From Glycomyces arizonensis DSM 44726 (GTDB taxonomy: Bacteria; Actinomycetota; Actinomycetes; Mycobacteriales; Micromonosporaceae), in assembly GCF_000482705.1 (NCBI RefSeq), contig NZ_AXWO01000021.1, positions 11,376 through 75,375 on the forward strand: a DNA stretch of 64,000 bases, read 5' to 3'. Made by a program: the position numbers and the translations under genes. This document shows, in pieces, positions 1 through 11,244 of the stretch; the first letter of the stretch is position 1; each line of letters begins with the position of its first letter. The notes beneath the pieces were generated by a model. That model was not told where the DNA came from. It ran no database searches and worked only from the letters and a program-made list of their open reading frames with translations.

Positions 1-2528
1 TGGATGAGCTTGGCTCCCGCGGCGGTCGAGGCGCCCTCGATGTCCGCGGCCTTCCCCGAGTGCTGCGCCACCAACCGATAGAACACCCCCGGCTCCACCA
101 CCGATCCCGCTCCCAGGGAGGTACCGCGGTAGGTGCGGCCCGACCGGACGGCGAACTCGATCAGGTCGTATTCGAGCTCCTCGGCCTCGACCGGCCCGCC
201 GTCGGACTCGTCGACCAGTTCGTAGTCGCCGGTGAACATGCCGCTGCGGACCCTGACGGTGCCGTCCCGGTCGGGCCGGAGGGTGAACTCGTCGATCCGG
301 CCGCCGCTCCAGACGGCGCCGACCGTGTGACCGCCGCGCCCGCGCAGGCCCGCCACGCTGCCCTCGGGCCACGCCGAAGGCAGGGCGGGCAGCAGGTGCA
401 GCTCGCCGGTGTGGCTGTGCAGCAGCATCTCGGCGATGCCCGAGGCCGCTCCGAAGTTGCCGTCGATCTGGAACGGCGGGTGCAGGTCGAACATGTTGGG
501 CGCGAGCCGCTCGGGCGTCAGGAGATCGCCGATCAGGTCGTGCGCCCGCTCGCCCTCCTCCAGGCGCGCCCAGAAGTTGATCTTCCACGCCAGCGACCAG
601 CCGGTGCCCGCGTCGCCGCGCAGCTCCAGGGTCCGCCGGGCGGCCTCGAACAGCTCCGGCGTGCCGCGCCTGGTGATCTGGTTGCTCGGGTGCAGGCCGT
701 ACAGGTGCGAGACGTGCCGGTGGCCGGTCTCGGGCTCGATCCAGTCGTAGAGCCACTCCATGATGTTGCCGCGCGACCCGATCCGCATCGGTGCCAGCCG
801 GGCGCGGGCGGCCTGGACTTCGGTCCGGAAGTCGGCGTCCACGCCGAGGACCTCGGCGGCGCGGTCGCAGCCGTCGAACAGGTCGCGCAGGATCTGCATG
901 TCCATGGTGGGTCCGGCGCACACGCTGACCCCGGAGTGGTGCGCGAGCTCGGGCGAGTTCGAGGGGTTGGTGACGAGCCAGCCGAGGTTCGGCTCCTCCA
1001 CCAGGGTCTCCAGGAAGAAGCGGGCCGCGCCCTTCATCGCCGGGTAGTGCTCCTGGAGGAACCGCGTGTCGCCGGTGAACCGGTAGTGGTCCCAGATCAG
1101 GCTCGCCAGCCACGCGCCGCCGGTCTGCCACATGCCCCACAGCGCTCCGTCGACGACCGAGCTGCCGCGCCATCCGTCGGTGTTGTGGTGGGTGACCCAG
1201 CCGTCCGCGCCGTACTGGGCGTCGGCCACTCGCGCGCCGGTCTCGGTCAGGTCGCCGACCATGTCGAAGACCGGTTCGAGGCATTCGGCGAGGTTCGTCG
1301 AGTCGGCCGGCCAGTAGTTCATCGGCAGGTTGGCGTTGAGGGTGTACTTCGAGTCCCACGGCGGCGTCATCGACTCGTTCCAGAGGCCCTGGAGGTTGGC
1401 GGGCTGGGAGCCCGGGCGCGAGGAGGAGATGAGCAGGTATCTGCCGTACTGGAACAGCAGCGCCGAGAGCTGCGGGTCGTCGGTCGAGGCGTGCTGTGCG
1501 ATGCGGACGTCGGTCGTCTGGTCGGCGGCCGCGGTACGGCCGAGGTCGATGGTGGTGCGCTCGAACAGCTCCCGGTAGTCGGCCACGTGCCGGTCCCGGA
1601 GGTCGTCGTACGCCGTGGACCGGGCGCCGTCGAGACGGCCCCAGGCCACGCCCCGGTAGTCGCCGCCGACGTTCTGGTAGTCGACGTAGCCGGTGCCGAT
1701 GGAGACCAGCAGTGTCACGCTGTCGGCGGCCGATACCCGCAGCGTCCCTCCGGAGCTGCTCACACTTCCACCTTGGGCCACGGCGCGGGCGAGCGCCAGG
1801 AAGCGCACGGCACCGGGGACGCCCTCGAAATCGCCGGACCTGCCCTCCATCGCGATCGTCGTGCTGTCGGGGCTGGACGCGGAGGCGCGTTGCGGGGTGC
1901 CGAACGATGCCGAGAAGGAGATCGAGCCCGGCGTCTCGGCGGTGAGGCGAACGGCGATCACCTGGTCGGGCGCGCTGGCGATCACCTCGCGCCGGTACCG
2001 CACGCCGCCGGCGACATAGGTGACGGCCGCGGTGGCGGTGGTGAGGTCGAGCCGGCGTTGGTATTCGGTGACGCCGTCCGCGCCGGGGAAGGCGATGGAG
2101 AGGTCGCCGACGGTCTGGTACGCCAGCTGTCCGGCCGGATTCCCCAGCATGGTCCGGTTGATCAGGTCCTGCGCCCGGCTCCACTGGTCGTCGAAGACCA
2201 GCTGCCTGATCTCTTGGAGCGCTTCGGCGCCCGCGGGGTTGGCGGAGTCGTACGGCCCGCCCGCCCAGAGCGTGTCCTCGTTGAGTTGGAGGCGTTCGGT
2301 GCCGGTGTTGCCGAACACCATCGCGCCGAGTCGGCCGTTGCCCACCGGCAGCGCCCGCAGCCAGTCCGACCCGGCCGGTTCGTCGTACCACAGCGCCAGG
2401 TCGTCGGCGGCCTCCACCGCTGGAGGCGCGGCCGACGCGGCGCCGGGGGCGGAGGCCCACTGGAGTGGGAGCGCCATGGCACCGGCCGCTCCGTACTGGA
2501 TCAATCGCCTTCGCGGCAGTGCTGCCAT
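1..2528 (-). CDS. Secreted GH95 alpha-L-fucosidase (or alpha-L-galactosidase) with ricin-type C-terminal domain, 3' end cut by window
   Basis: Reading from an ATG at 2528, the protein opens with a Tat-like signal (PRRRLIQYGAAGAMALPLQ) and then the GH95 N-terminal signature LWYDEPA...LPVGNGRLGAMVFGN...NEDTLWAGGP. Further GH95 hallmarks follow: WDSKYTLNANLPMNYWPAD (two active-site Asn), NPSNSPE (general-acid Glu), HRHVSHLYGLHPSNQI-type motif and QIDGNFGAA (activating Asp). After about 825 codons a new module starts, FYRLVAQHSGKAADIEGAST, which is the opening of a ricin B/CBM13-type lectin domain; the frame is still open at base 1. GH95 enzymes remove alpha-1,2-L-fucose or L-galactose by inversion outside the cell. 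All catalytic motifs I looked for are present. Linkage specificity cannot be read from sequence. Confidence 0.93.
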   Translation of the reverse strand, partial: MAALPRRRLIQYGAAGAMALPLQWASAPGAASAAPPAVEAADDLALWYDEPAGSDWLRALPVGNGRLGAMVFGNTGTERLQLNEDTLWAGGPYDSANPAGAEALQEIRQLVFDDQWSRAQDLINRTMLGNPAGQLAYQTVGDLSIAFPGADGVTEYQRRLDLTTATAAVTYVAGGVRYRREVIASAPDQVIAVRLTAETPGSISFSASFGTPQRASASSPDSTTIAMEGRSGDFEGVPGAVRFLALARAVAQGGSVSSSGGTLRVSAADSVTLLVSIGTGYVDYQNVGGDYRGVAWGRLDGARSTAYDDLRDRHVADYRELFERTTIDLGRTAAADQTTDVRIAQHASTDDPQLSALLFQYGRYLLISSSRPGSQPANLQGLWNESMTPPWDSKYTLNANLPMNYWPADSTNLAECLEPVFDMVGDLTETGARVADAQYGADGWVTHHNTDGWRGSSVVDGALWGMWQTGGAWLASLIWDHYRFTGDTRFLQEHYPAMKGAARFFLETLVEEPNLGWLVTNPSNSPELAHHSGVSVCAGPTMDMQILRDLFDGCDRAAEVLGVDADFRTEVQAARARLAPMRIGSRGNIMEWLYDWIEPETGHRHVSHLYGLHPSNQITRRGTPELFEAARRTLELRGDAGTGWSLAWKINFWARLEEGERAHDLIGDLLTPERLAPNMFDLHPPFQIDGNFGAASGIAEMLLHSHTGELHLLPALPSAWPEGSVAGLRGRGGHTVGAVWSGGRIDEFTLRPDRDGTVRVRSGMFTGDYELVDESDGGPVEAEELEYDLIEFAVRSGRTYRGTSLGAGSVVEPGVFYRLVAQHSGKAADIEGASTAAGAKLI

Positions 2529-2583
2529 GTCGATCCTCCGATGTGGCCGCCGATGCGGCCGTCGCACTTTGTATCGACGACAG

Positions 2584-2611
2584 TCTATAAAGATTGGATC
2601 TATAGAGTCAA
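2584..2611 (-). promoter_or_regulatory. Predicted promoter and inverted repeat upstream of the GH95 gene
   Basis: On the minus strand TTGACT (2606-2611) and TATAGA (2584-2589) are separated by 16 nt in an AT-rich island unlike the surrounding DNA. The spacer region carries the inverted repeat CTATA-N11-TATAG, a likely operator. Which regulator binds is unknown; the neighbouring GntR gene is a candidate. Confidence 0.5.
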
Positions 2612-2700
2612 GTATGCGAATATATACCTGTAATAAAGTACTTCTGGAGGCGCAAACGAGTCGATACATCAGACCTATGGCTCGACGTCGCGCCGCGGCG

Positions 2701-3468
2701 TCAGCGCGCGAGCCGGTCGGTCCCGCGTCCACTTCGGCGGACGATCCAGGCCTCGGTGATGTGGGTGAACATCGCTTCGGCGGCGCCGTCCGGATCGCGA
2801 GCGGCGAGGCGCTCGTAGACGCGGCGGTGTCCGCGGTTGGACGCCACGCACAGGGTCCGCTCGGTCCGGCCCACGTACCGGGCGGTGTTGACCGCCTGGC
2901 TCTGCAGCGATCGCACGACGGCTCGGGCGATGCGGTTGCCCGAGGCCCGCATGACGGTGTCGTGGAACTCGCGGTCGTGTTCGTGGTAGGACGCCGTGTC
3001 GTCGACGAGCCGGTCCATCTGATCGACCAGCTCGCACAGGCGGTCGAGCACCTCCTGATCAGCCACTCGGGCGGCGACGTTGGCCATGTCGGACTCCAGC
3101 AGGCGCCGGGTGACGACGAGGTCGTCGAGGACTGTCAGGTCCTCGTCCTCGTCGATGCTCGCTCCGAGGACGAGTTCGTCGAGCATGTTCCACGAGGCCG
3201 AGGGCAGCACCGTGGTCCCGGTGCCCTGGCGGATCTGGACCAGTCCCTTCTCCTGCAAGCTCTTCACGGCCTCCCTGACGACGGTCCGGCTCACCGAGAA
3301 CGCCTGGCACAGCGCCGGCTCGGGCGGCAGCGCGCTGCCCGGCGCGTACTGCCGATGGACGATCCGCTGCACCAGCTCGGCGGTGACCGCCTTGGCCAGG
3401 TTCGTCGGCCGACTCGCCCACGCGGGGGGCGCGAGGTCGCCTGTGCCGGATTGCCGCAATGCCGCCAT
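2701..3468 (-). CDS. GntR-family transcriptional regulator, FadR/FCD subfamily
   Basis: 255 aa. A winged HTH at about residues 25-85 (LAKAVTAELVQRIV...PPEPALCQAFSVSRTVVREAVKSLQEKGLVQIRQGTG) is followed by an all-helical FCD effector domain (about 105-235) with the conserved DREFHDTVMRASGN segment. FCD regulators usually bind small acids made by the pathway they control. The gene sits between the minus-strand GH95 gene and a divergent sugar ABC operon, so it probably senses an intermediate such as a sugar acid from the encoded dehydratase route and controls one or both neighbours. Direct repeats of ACGTCAT in the 151-bp divergent gap are candidate sites. Confidence 0.9.
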   Translation of the reverse strand: MAALRQSGTGDLAPPAWASRPTNLAKAVTAELVQRIVHRQYAPGSALPPEPALCQAFSVSRTVVREAVKSLQEKGLVQIRQGTGTTVLPSASWNMLDELVLGASIDEDEDLTVLDDLVVTRRLLESDMANVAARVADQEVLDRLCELVDQMDRLVDDTASYHEHDREFHDTVMRASGNRIARAVVRSLQSQAVNTARYVGRTERTLCVASNRGHRRVYERLAARDPDGAAEAMFTHITEAWIVRRSGRGTDRLAR

Positions 3469-3521
3469 GTTCTCCCTACCCGCCTTCCGTCGCAGGCAGG
3501 AACCCCTGACCTGCTCGATCA

Positions 3522-3565
3522 GTATACGTCATTCCATTGACATAAGACGTCATACGAGTTATGTT
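3522..3565 (+). promoter_or_regulatory. Promoter of the first sugar ABC operon with overlapping ACGTCAT repeats
   Basis: TTGACA at 3537-3542 and TATGTT at 3560-3565 have a 17-nt spacer, reading toward the binding protein gene at 3620. ACGTCAT occurs at 3526-3532 and again inside the spacer at 3547-3553, and TGAC-N7-GTCA spans the -35. The layout suggests a repressor covering the promoter, most simply the divergent GntR protein. Confidence 0.55.
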
Positions 3566-3619
3566 CACGGCAGCAGTAGCGCCGGGCGACCGGCCACCCC
3601 CTCTGGAGAGTGATCCGCA

Positions 3620-4888
3620 ATGAAGCAGCGAGCACTATCGGCGATCGCCGTGGCCACGACACTGGTGCTGGCCGGCTGCGGCAGCGCCGCCGACCCCGGC
3701 TCCGAGTCCGAAGGCTCGGCCGACAAGCTCGTGGTCTGGGACTGGAAGTCCGGCGACGAGGCCGCGGCCTCCTACATCGAGCAGGCGAAGGACGACTTCG
3801 CCGAGAAGCACCCCGACGTCGAGGTCGAGTTCGTGGCCCAGCCGTTCGACCAGTACTACAACCTGCTGGGGACGGCCATCCAGTCCGGCGAGGGCCCCGA
3901 CGTCATGATGTTCAACGGCGGCGGCCAGATCCGGGACCGCGTCGACGCCCTCGTCCCGCTCGACGACTACGTCGCCGACGACCGGGACCGACTCGCCGGA
4001 TGGGAGGCGTTCGGCCAGGACGGCCACGTCTACGCGGCACCGGTGACCTTGCAGGGCCACCCGATCTACTACGACAAGACCCTCTACGAGCAGGCCGGCC
4101 TCGACCCCGAAGCCCCCGCGACCACCTGGGACGAGTTCCTCGCCGACTGCGACACGATCGCCGACGAGACCGGCGCGACGTGCTTCGCGCAGGGCAACAA
4201 GGAGGGCTACGGCATCCAGTTCTGGCTCTCGGGGCTCGGCTCGGGAGTGCTGACCGACACCGAGTACGAGGACTGGATCGCCGGAGAGCGGGACTGGACC
4301 TCGCCGAACGTGAAGCGGATCTTCGAGTCGTGGCAGGAGGCCGGAACCTCCGGCCGGTTCAACGACGGCGCGAACTCGACCGCGATGTTCAACGACATGT
4401 TCGCGGTCTTCGAGTCCGGCGAATCGGCCCATGTCATCGGCCTGATGTCGGACGTCGGCCACTGGAAGGACTTCGCCGAGTTCCTCGGCGCCGAGAATGT
4501 CGGCGTCATGCAGGCCCCGGTCGTCAACCCCGAGTCGACACCGAGCCTGCCCTACGACGGCGGCATCGGGTACGGGGTCGCCGAGTGGACCGAGGACCCC
4601 GCGCTGGCGGCGGACCTGGTCCGGTCGCTGACCTCCACCGACGCGCTCACCGCCTTCTACGACGATGCCGGAGCCATCGCCGCCGACACCACGATCGACA
4701 CCTCGACCGCCGGACCGGCCGTGGCCGACCTCGTCTCCTGGCTTCCGAGCGGCCGTCCGGCCCTGCACGTGGCCCTGTCCTCCGAGACACTGGAACTCAT
4801 GGGACGGCTCTCCCAGCAGCTCCTGAGCGGATCGGTCACTGTAGACGACGCACTCGGCCAACTGGCCGAGAGCGACCAGGCGGGCTGA
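3620..4888 (+). CDS. Sugar ABC transporter substrate-binding lipoprotein (family 1)
   Basis: 422 aa with a lipoprotein signal ending in LVLAGC (modified Cys about residue 19), then an acidic Ser/Glu linker and a type 1 solute-binding fold (LVVWDWKSGDEAAASYIEQAKDDF...VEVEFVAQPFDQYYNLLGTAIQSGEGPDVMMFNG). The family delivers mono- or oligosaccharides to CUT1 importers. It is first in an operon with two permeases and an enolase-superfamily enzyme, beside GH95 and GH141-like enzymes, so a fucosylated or uronate-type oligosaccharide is the likely cargo (inference). No ATPase gene is nearby, so a shared MsiK-like ATPase elsewhere is expected. Confidence 0.93.
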   Translation: MKQRALSAIAVATTLVLAGCGSAADPGSESEGSADKLVVWDWKSGDEAAASYIEQAKDDFAEKHPDVEVEFVAQPFDQYYNLLGTAIQSGEGPDVMMFNGGGQIRDRVDALVPLDDYVADDRDRLAGWEAFGQDGHVYAAPVTLQGHPIYYDKTLYEQAGLDPEAPATTWDEFLADCDTIADETGATCFAQGNKEGYGIQFWLSGLGSGVLTDTEYEDWIAGERDWTSPNVKRIFESWQEAGTSGRFNDGANSTAMFNDMFAVFESGESAHVIGLMSDVGHWKDFAEFLGAENVGVMQAPVVNPESTPSLPYDGGIGYGVAEWTEDPALAADLVRSLTSTDALTAFYDDAGAIAADTTIDTSTAGPAVADLVSWLPSGRPALHVALSSETLELMGRLSQQLLSGSVTVDDALGQLAESDQAG

Positions 4889-4892
4889 GGGC

Positions 4893-5876
4893 ATGCCGAT
4901 CGGAAGCCCGCCCTCCTCGGTCCGCGCCTCCGCTCTCGGGCGGATCGAGGGCCGGGAGGGCGCACCGGCGCGCCGCGCCGCGCCGAGATCGCGGCGCGGA
5001 CGGGCCTCACGCCGCCCCCGCGCCGACCGCCTCGCCCCGTACGTCCTGATGGCACCCGCGGTGCTCATCATCGCCGGGCTGCGGCTGTACCCGCTGGCGC
5101 TCGGCGTCAACTTCTCCTTCACCGGCGACGGCGACCGGAACGGGCAAGCGGTCGGGCTCGACAACTACGCGGCCCTGTTCGACGACCCGCTGTTCCGCCA
5201 GGCGCTCCAGAACGTCGGACTCCTGGTCCTGCTCCTGCCGATCGCGGTGGCGATCCCGGGCCTGCTGGCGACGTTCATCTACCTGCGCGTGCCCGGCCAC
5301 CGGATATATCGGAGCGTGTACTTCTTCCCGGCCGTGCTCTCGCCGGTGATCGTCGGCGCGATCTTCAATCTGCTGCTGGCCTACGACGGCACGGCCAACA
5401 CCGTGCTCGGACTCGTCGGCCTCGGCCCGGTCGACTGGCTCGGCGATCCGGACACCGCCATGGTCACGGTCGTGGGCGTCCACGTGTGGGCGACCTTCGG
5501 CATGGCGCTGGTGGTGTTCCTCGCGGGGTTCGCCACGCTGGACGCCGCGCTCGTCGACGCCGCGCGGATCGACGGCGCCTCGCTGCCGCAGGTCGTCCGG
5601 CACGTGATCGTCCCCGGCCTGTCCCGCACGATCCAGTTCGTCTTCGTGACCACGATGATCGGCCTGCTGACGTCGATGTTCGGCCTGCTCTACGTCATGA
5701 CCAGCGGCGGTCCGGAGGGCTCGACCTACTTGCCGGAGTACTACATCTGGGTCCAGCAGGGCCAGATGAACCGGCCCGCGCTCGCCTCGGCCGCCTCCAC
5801 CGTCCTCTTCGGCATCATGCTCGTGGTGGGCCTGCTCCAGATCGCCGTACTGCGCCGCGCGGGGAGGGAGGACTGA
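4893..5876 (+). CDS. Sugar ABC transporter permease, MalF-like
   Basis: 327 aa. A basic, Arg-rich cytoplasmic tail of about 45 residues precedes six predicted membrane segments. The EAA loop that docks the ATPase reads DAARIDGASLPQVVRHVIVPGL. It starts 4 nt after the binding-protein stop and its own stop overlaps the next start (TGATG), so the two permeases are translationally coupled. It forms the channel with the next protein. Confidence 0.93.
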   Translation: MPIGSPPSSVRASALGRIEGREGAPARRAAPRSRRGRASRRPRADRLAPYVLMAPAVLIIAGLRLYPLALGVNFSFTGDGDRNGQAVGLDNYAALFDDPLFRQALQNVGLLVLLLPIAVAIPGLLATFIYLRVPGHRIYRSVYFFPAVLSPVIVGAIFNLLLAYDGTANTVLGLVGLGPVDWLGDPDTAMVTVVGVHVWATFGMALVVFLAGFATLDAALVDAARIDGASLPQVVRHVIVPGLSRTIQFVFVTTMIGLLTSMFGLLYVMTSGGPEGSTYLPEYYIWVQQGQMNRPALASAASTVLFGIMLVVGLLQIAVLRRAGRED

Positions 5877-6703
5877 TGTCCCGCAACCGGATCGGCAGAT
5901 GGCTGATCGCGGTCCCCATGGCCGCGTTGGCCCTGGCCACGATCTACCCGCTGGTGTTCACCGCCAATGTCGCCTCCAAGACCCGGCACGAGTACGTCCT
6001 CGACCGCTTCTCGGTGGCCGAATCGCCGCGGTGGGAGAACTTCGGGGCCGCGTGGAGCGGCGCCGACATGGAACGCTACTTCCTCAACTCGGTCATCGCC
6101 GTGGCCGGAGCGGTCGCGCTGCTGCTCCTGATCGGATCGATGGCCGGATTCGCGCTGAGCCGCTTGCGGTTCCGCGGCTCGCGGGCGCTGTTCCTCGGCT
6201 GCCTCGCGGCCCTGTTCATCCCCTTCCAGGTGATCATGGTGCCGCTCGCCCGCGTCATGGGGCAGATCGGCCTCATGGACACCTACCCCGGACTGATCCT
6301 CGCCTACGTCGCGCAGTTCCTGCCCTTCACCGTCTTCCTCATGACCAGCTACTACACGGGCATCCCGGCCGAGATCATCGATGCCGCCAGGATCGACGGC
6401 AACTCGGTGTACGGCGTCTACCTGCGGATGATGCTGCCCCTGGGCAGGCCGGCGCTGCTGTCGGTGGGCATCCTCAACGCGCTGTTCTGCTGGAACGACG
6501 TGCTCATCGCGCTGCTGATGATGCCCTCGGCCGAGCACCGCACCCTCATGGTCGGCATCACCTCGCTGCGCGGCCAGTACTCCGACGACATCCCGGCCTT
6601 CGCCGCCGGGGTGCTCATCGCCGCGCTCCCGATACTGCTGCTCTACCTCTTCTTCCAACGCCAGATCACCGCCGGCGTCACCGCCGGCTCCACGAAGGGG
6701 TGA
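5876..6703 (+). CDS. Sugar ABC transporter permease, MalG-like
   Basis: 275 aa from the ATG overlapping the upstream stop. The first segment (WLIAVPMAALALATIYPLVF) and the EAA loop DAARIDGNSVYGVYLRMMLPLGRPAL are typical of MalG-type CUT1 permeases. It pairs with the preceding permease. The next gene starts 2 nt after the stop region, so transport and catabolism are probably co-translated. Confidence 0.93.
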   Translation: MSRNRIGRWLIAVPMAALALATIYPLVFTANVASKTRHEYVLDRFSVAESPRWENFGAAWSGADMERYFLNSVIAVAGAVALLLLIGSMAGFALSRLRFRGSRALFLGCLAALFIPFQVIMVPLARVMGQIGLMDTYPGLILAYVAQFLPFTVFLMTSYYTGIPAEIIDAARIDGNSVYGVYLRMMLPLGRPALLSVGILNALFCWNDVLIALLMMPSAEHRTLMVGITSLRGQYSDDIPAFAAGVLIAALPILLLYLFFQRQITAGVTAGSTKG

Positions 6704-6704
6704 C

Positions 6705-7853
6705 ATGAAGATCACCGGGTACCGCACCCTGACCACAGTCCAGGAATGGGGACGGCCCGTCGGCGACGCCAACGGCGTCATCGCCGACGGACGCGTCGCC
6801 GTGCCGATCGTCCTGGTCGACACCGACGAGGGCGCCACGGGCATCGGCATCGGATCCCATGCGGGGCTGGAGACGGTGTTCGCCGCCATCGACGGCGAGG
6901 ACCCGCGCTCCACCGTCGCGCTGTACGACCGCATGCTGCGGCACACCTTCAAGGCCGGTCACGCCGGAACCGTGTTCGGGGCCGCCGGCGCGCTCGACAC
7001 CGCTCTGTGGGACATCAAGGCGCAGGTGGCGGACGAGCCGCTGTGGCGCCTGCTGGGCGGACGCGACCGGACGGTCCCCGCCTACGCCTCGGCGCTCGAC
7101 ATCGGCCTGGACGACGAAGAACTGGCCGACGCCTACCGCCGCTACGCCGAGCGCGGCGTGCGCGCGGCGAAACTCAAGGGCGGCCTCGACGTCGAGCGAG
7201 ACCGCACCCGGCTGACCCTGGTGCGAGAGCTGCTCACCGAGGCGGGGCGCGGGAAGCGCCCGAGCCTGATGCTCGACGCGAACGAGACCTGGACGCGCAA
7301 GCAGGCGGTCCGCCACGTCGAAGCACTCGAGCGCACCCTCGACCTCACGTGGGTGGAGGAACCCGTGCGGCGCTGGGACGCCGAGGGACTGGCCGCCGTT
7401 CAGCGGGGCGTGCGAGCCTCGGTGGCCAGCGGCGAGAACCTGACCGGCATCGAGCAGTACCGCCCGCTGCTGAAGGCCGGCGGGCTCGACGTCGTCCAGG
7501 CCTCGGCGGTCTGGGGCGTGACCCATTTCCTGCGGGTCGCCGCCCTCGCCCACGCCCACGACCTTCCGGTCAGCCCCGTGGGCAACACCCCGGTCGGGCT
7601 CCTGCACGCGGCGACCGCCGTCCCCAACCACATCGCCAGCGAACTGCAGGATCTGCTGCCGCCGGTCGGCCTCTCGGTCGACCTGCGCATCGAGGACGGG
7701 TCCTTCGTCCTCGGCGACGCCCCGGGCCTGGGCATCCGGGTCGACGAGGAGAGGATCGCCGCGCTCGATCCGCCCCCGAGCGCTCCCGGCCCCCGCGGGC
7801 CGGGTGTGCGCCCCGAACGCGCCGGGCAGCGGCTGCTCGACGACGACAACTGA
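6705..7853 (+). CDS. Enolase-superfamily (mandelate racemase/muconate lactonizing-like) sugar-acid dehydratase
   Basis: 382 aa. The capping domain is followed by a TIM-barrel with the KxK motif K156-L-K158 and the three metal ligands D191 (LMLDANE), E218/E219 (WVEEPV) and E244 (ASGEN). In mandelate-racemase-type members an Asp in a QPD-like motif and a His at the end of strand 7 form a second base pair; here the aligned positions read QAS (about S267) and SPVGN (about V292), so both appear missing. Family members dehydrate acid sugars such as fuconate, galactonate or rhamnonate. Position in a fucoside importer operon favours L-fuconate/L-galactonate, but the missing dyad makes the exact reaction uncertain. 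Confidence 0.85.
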   Translation: MKITGYRTLTTVQEWGRPVGDANGVIADGRVAVPIVLVDTDEGATGIGIGSHAGLETVFAAIDGEDPRSTVALYDRMLRHTFKAGHAGTVFGAAGALDTALWDIKAQVADEPLWRLLGGRDRTVPAYASALDIGLDDEELADAYRRYAERGVRAAKLKGGLDVERDRTRLTLVRELLTEAGRGKRPSLMLDANETWTRKQAVRHVEALERTLDLTWVEEPVRRWDAEGLAAVQRGVRASVASGENLTGIEQYRPLLKAGGLDVVQASAVWGVTHFLRVAALAHAHDLPVSPVGNTPVGLLHAATAVPNHIASELQDLLPPVGLSVDLRIEDGSFVLGDAPGLGIRVDEERIAALDPPPSAPGPRGPGVRPERAGQRLLDDDN

Positions 7854-10295
<2,442 letters not shown>

Positions 10296-10340
10296 GGTCC
10301 GCGGACCGAACACCGCGCCCGTGTGAACGAGCGTAGGGCC

Positions 10341-10383
10341 GCGGGTCGGCCGGGCGGGACTCGCGCTCGCCCGGCCGACCCGC
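10341..10383 (+). terminator. Strong hairpin after the beta-helix enzyme gene
   Basis: A perfect 16-bp stem (10341-10356 with 10368-10383) around an 11-nt loop ends the first operon. There is no U-tract, as is common in high-GC actinomycetes. Confidence 0.8.
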
Positions 10384-10411
10384 ACCGTCGGCCGTGCTAG
10401 CTTTACGCCTC

Positions 10412-11155
10412 ATGCACTCCTTCGACTTCGAGCACCGCGGCCGCACGCTCCGCGGTGTCCTGCACCTGCCGCAATCGTCGCCGTCTCCGGCCGTGGTCCT
10501 GTGCCACGGGTTCTCCGGCACCCGCGTCGAGTTCGGCTACATGTTCGTCCGCCTCGCGAAGCGACTGGCCGAGCGCGGCATCGCCGCCTACCGGTTCGAC
10601 TTCGCCGGGTGCGGCGATTCGGACGGCGACTTCGCCGACCTGGCCGTCTCCGACCAGGCCGACCAGGCGCTGGCCGCGCTCGACGCGCTGGGCCGCCACT
10701 CCGGCATCGATCCGGACCGGCTCTCGCTCATGGGCATGAGCCTGGGCGGCCTGGCCGCGTCCCTGGCCGCCGCCGCTCGCCCGGTCCGCTCCCTGACGCT
10801 GTGGGCCCCGGCCGCCGTCGCCGTCGACCGCGCGGTCCTCCAGCATCGGCGGACCGCGATCGCCGAGCACGGCTACGACGAGCTCTACGGCATGCCGGTC
10901 TACGAGCGCTTCGTCGACGACGCCGAGGCGATCGACGCGTTCGAAGGCGCCGCCGGGCACACCGGCCCCGTGCTCCTCGCCGGAGGGTCGATCGACGACA
11001 TCCTCCACCCGGCGATCCTCGACGGCTACCGGCGGATCTACGGCGACCGGCTCGAACAGCACGTGCTCGACGGTGTCGGCCACGGTTTCGAGACCGTCGC
11101 CGCCCGCGAGCACCTGCTCGAGCTCACCGAGGCGTTCATGCGCCGCCACGCCTGA
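10412..11155 (+). CDS. Alpha/beta hydrolase (esterase/lipase-like, BAAT/feruloyl-esterase-like fold)
   Basis: 247 aa from the ATG at 10412; an in-frame GTG lies 18 nt upstream but neither has a clear Shine-Dalgarno sequence, so a leaderless message is possible. The nucleophile elbow is GMSLGG (S110), with an oxyanion loop at LCHGFSGT, an acid in GSIDDILHP and a His in GVGHGF. No signal peptide, so it acts in the cytoplasm. Its substrate is not evident; a role in trimming acyl groups from imported oligosaccharides is only suggested by the neighbourhood. Confidence 0.85.
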   Translation: MHSFDFEHRGRTLRGVLHLPQSSPSPAVVLCHGFSGTRVEFGYMFVRLAKRLAERGIAAYRFDFAGCGDSDGDFADLAVSDQADQALAALDALGRHSGIDPDRLSLMGMSLGGLAASLAAAARPVRSLTLWAPAAVAVDRAVLQHRRTAIAEHGYDELYGMPVYERFVDDAEAIDAFEGAAGHTGPVLLAGGSIDDILHPAILDGYRRIYGDRLEQHVLDGVGHGFETVAAREHLLELTEAFMRRHA

Positions 11156-11177
11156 ACCGTTCGGGCCGAAACCGAGG

Positions 11178-11220
11178 GAATCCGCCGCCTGAGCCCTCTC
11201 CGGGCTCAGACGGCGGATTC
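11178..11220. terminator. Bidirectional terminator between convergent genes
   Basis: A long stem with one mismatch (11178-11196 against 11202-11220) and a 5-nt loop sits between the plus-strand hydrolase and the minus-strand glycosidase gene. Confidence 0.8.
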
Positions 11221-11244
11221 CTCAATGCTCGGACGCGGCCCGGC

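Noticed and set aside
60-2633. Long open frame on the plus strand across the GH95 gene
   Set aside because: Composition is Arg/Gly/Val-rich with no recognisable domain, and the opposite strand carries all GH95 motifs; it is a GC-skew shadow frame.
10394-10411. GTG start giving six extra residues on the alpha/beta hydrolase
   Set aside because: Neither start has a clear RBS; the ATG at 10412 gives the usual N-terminus for the fold.
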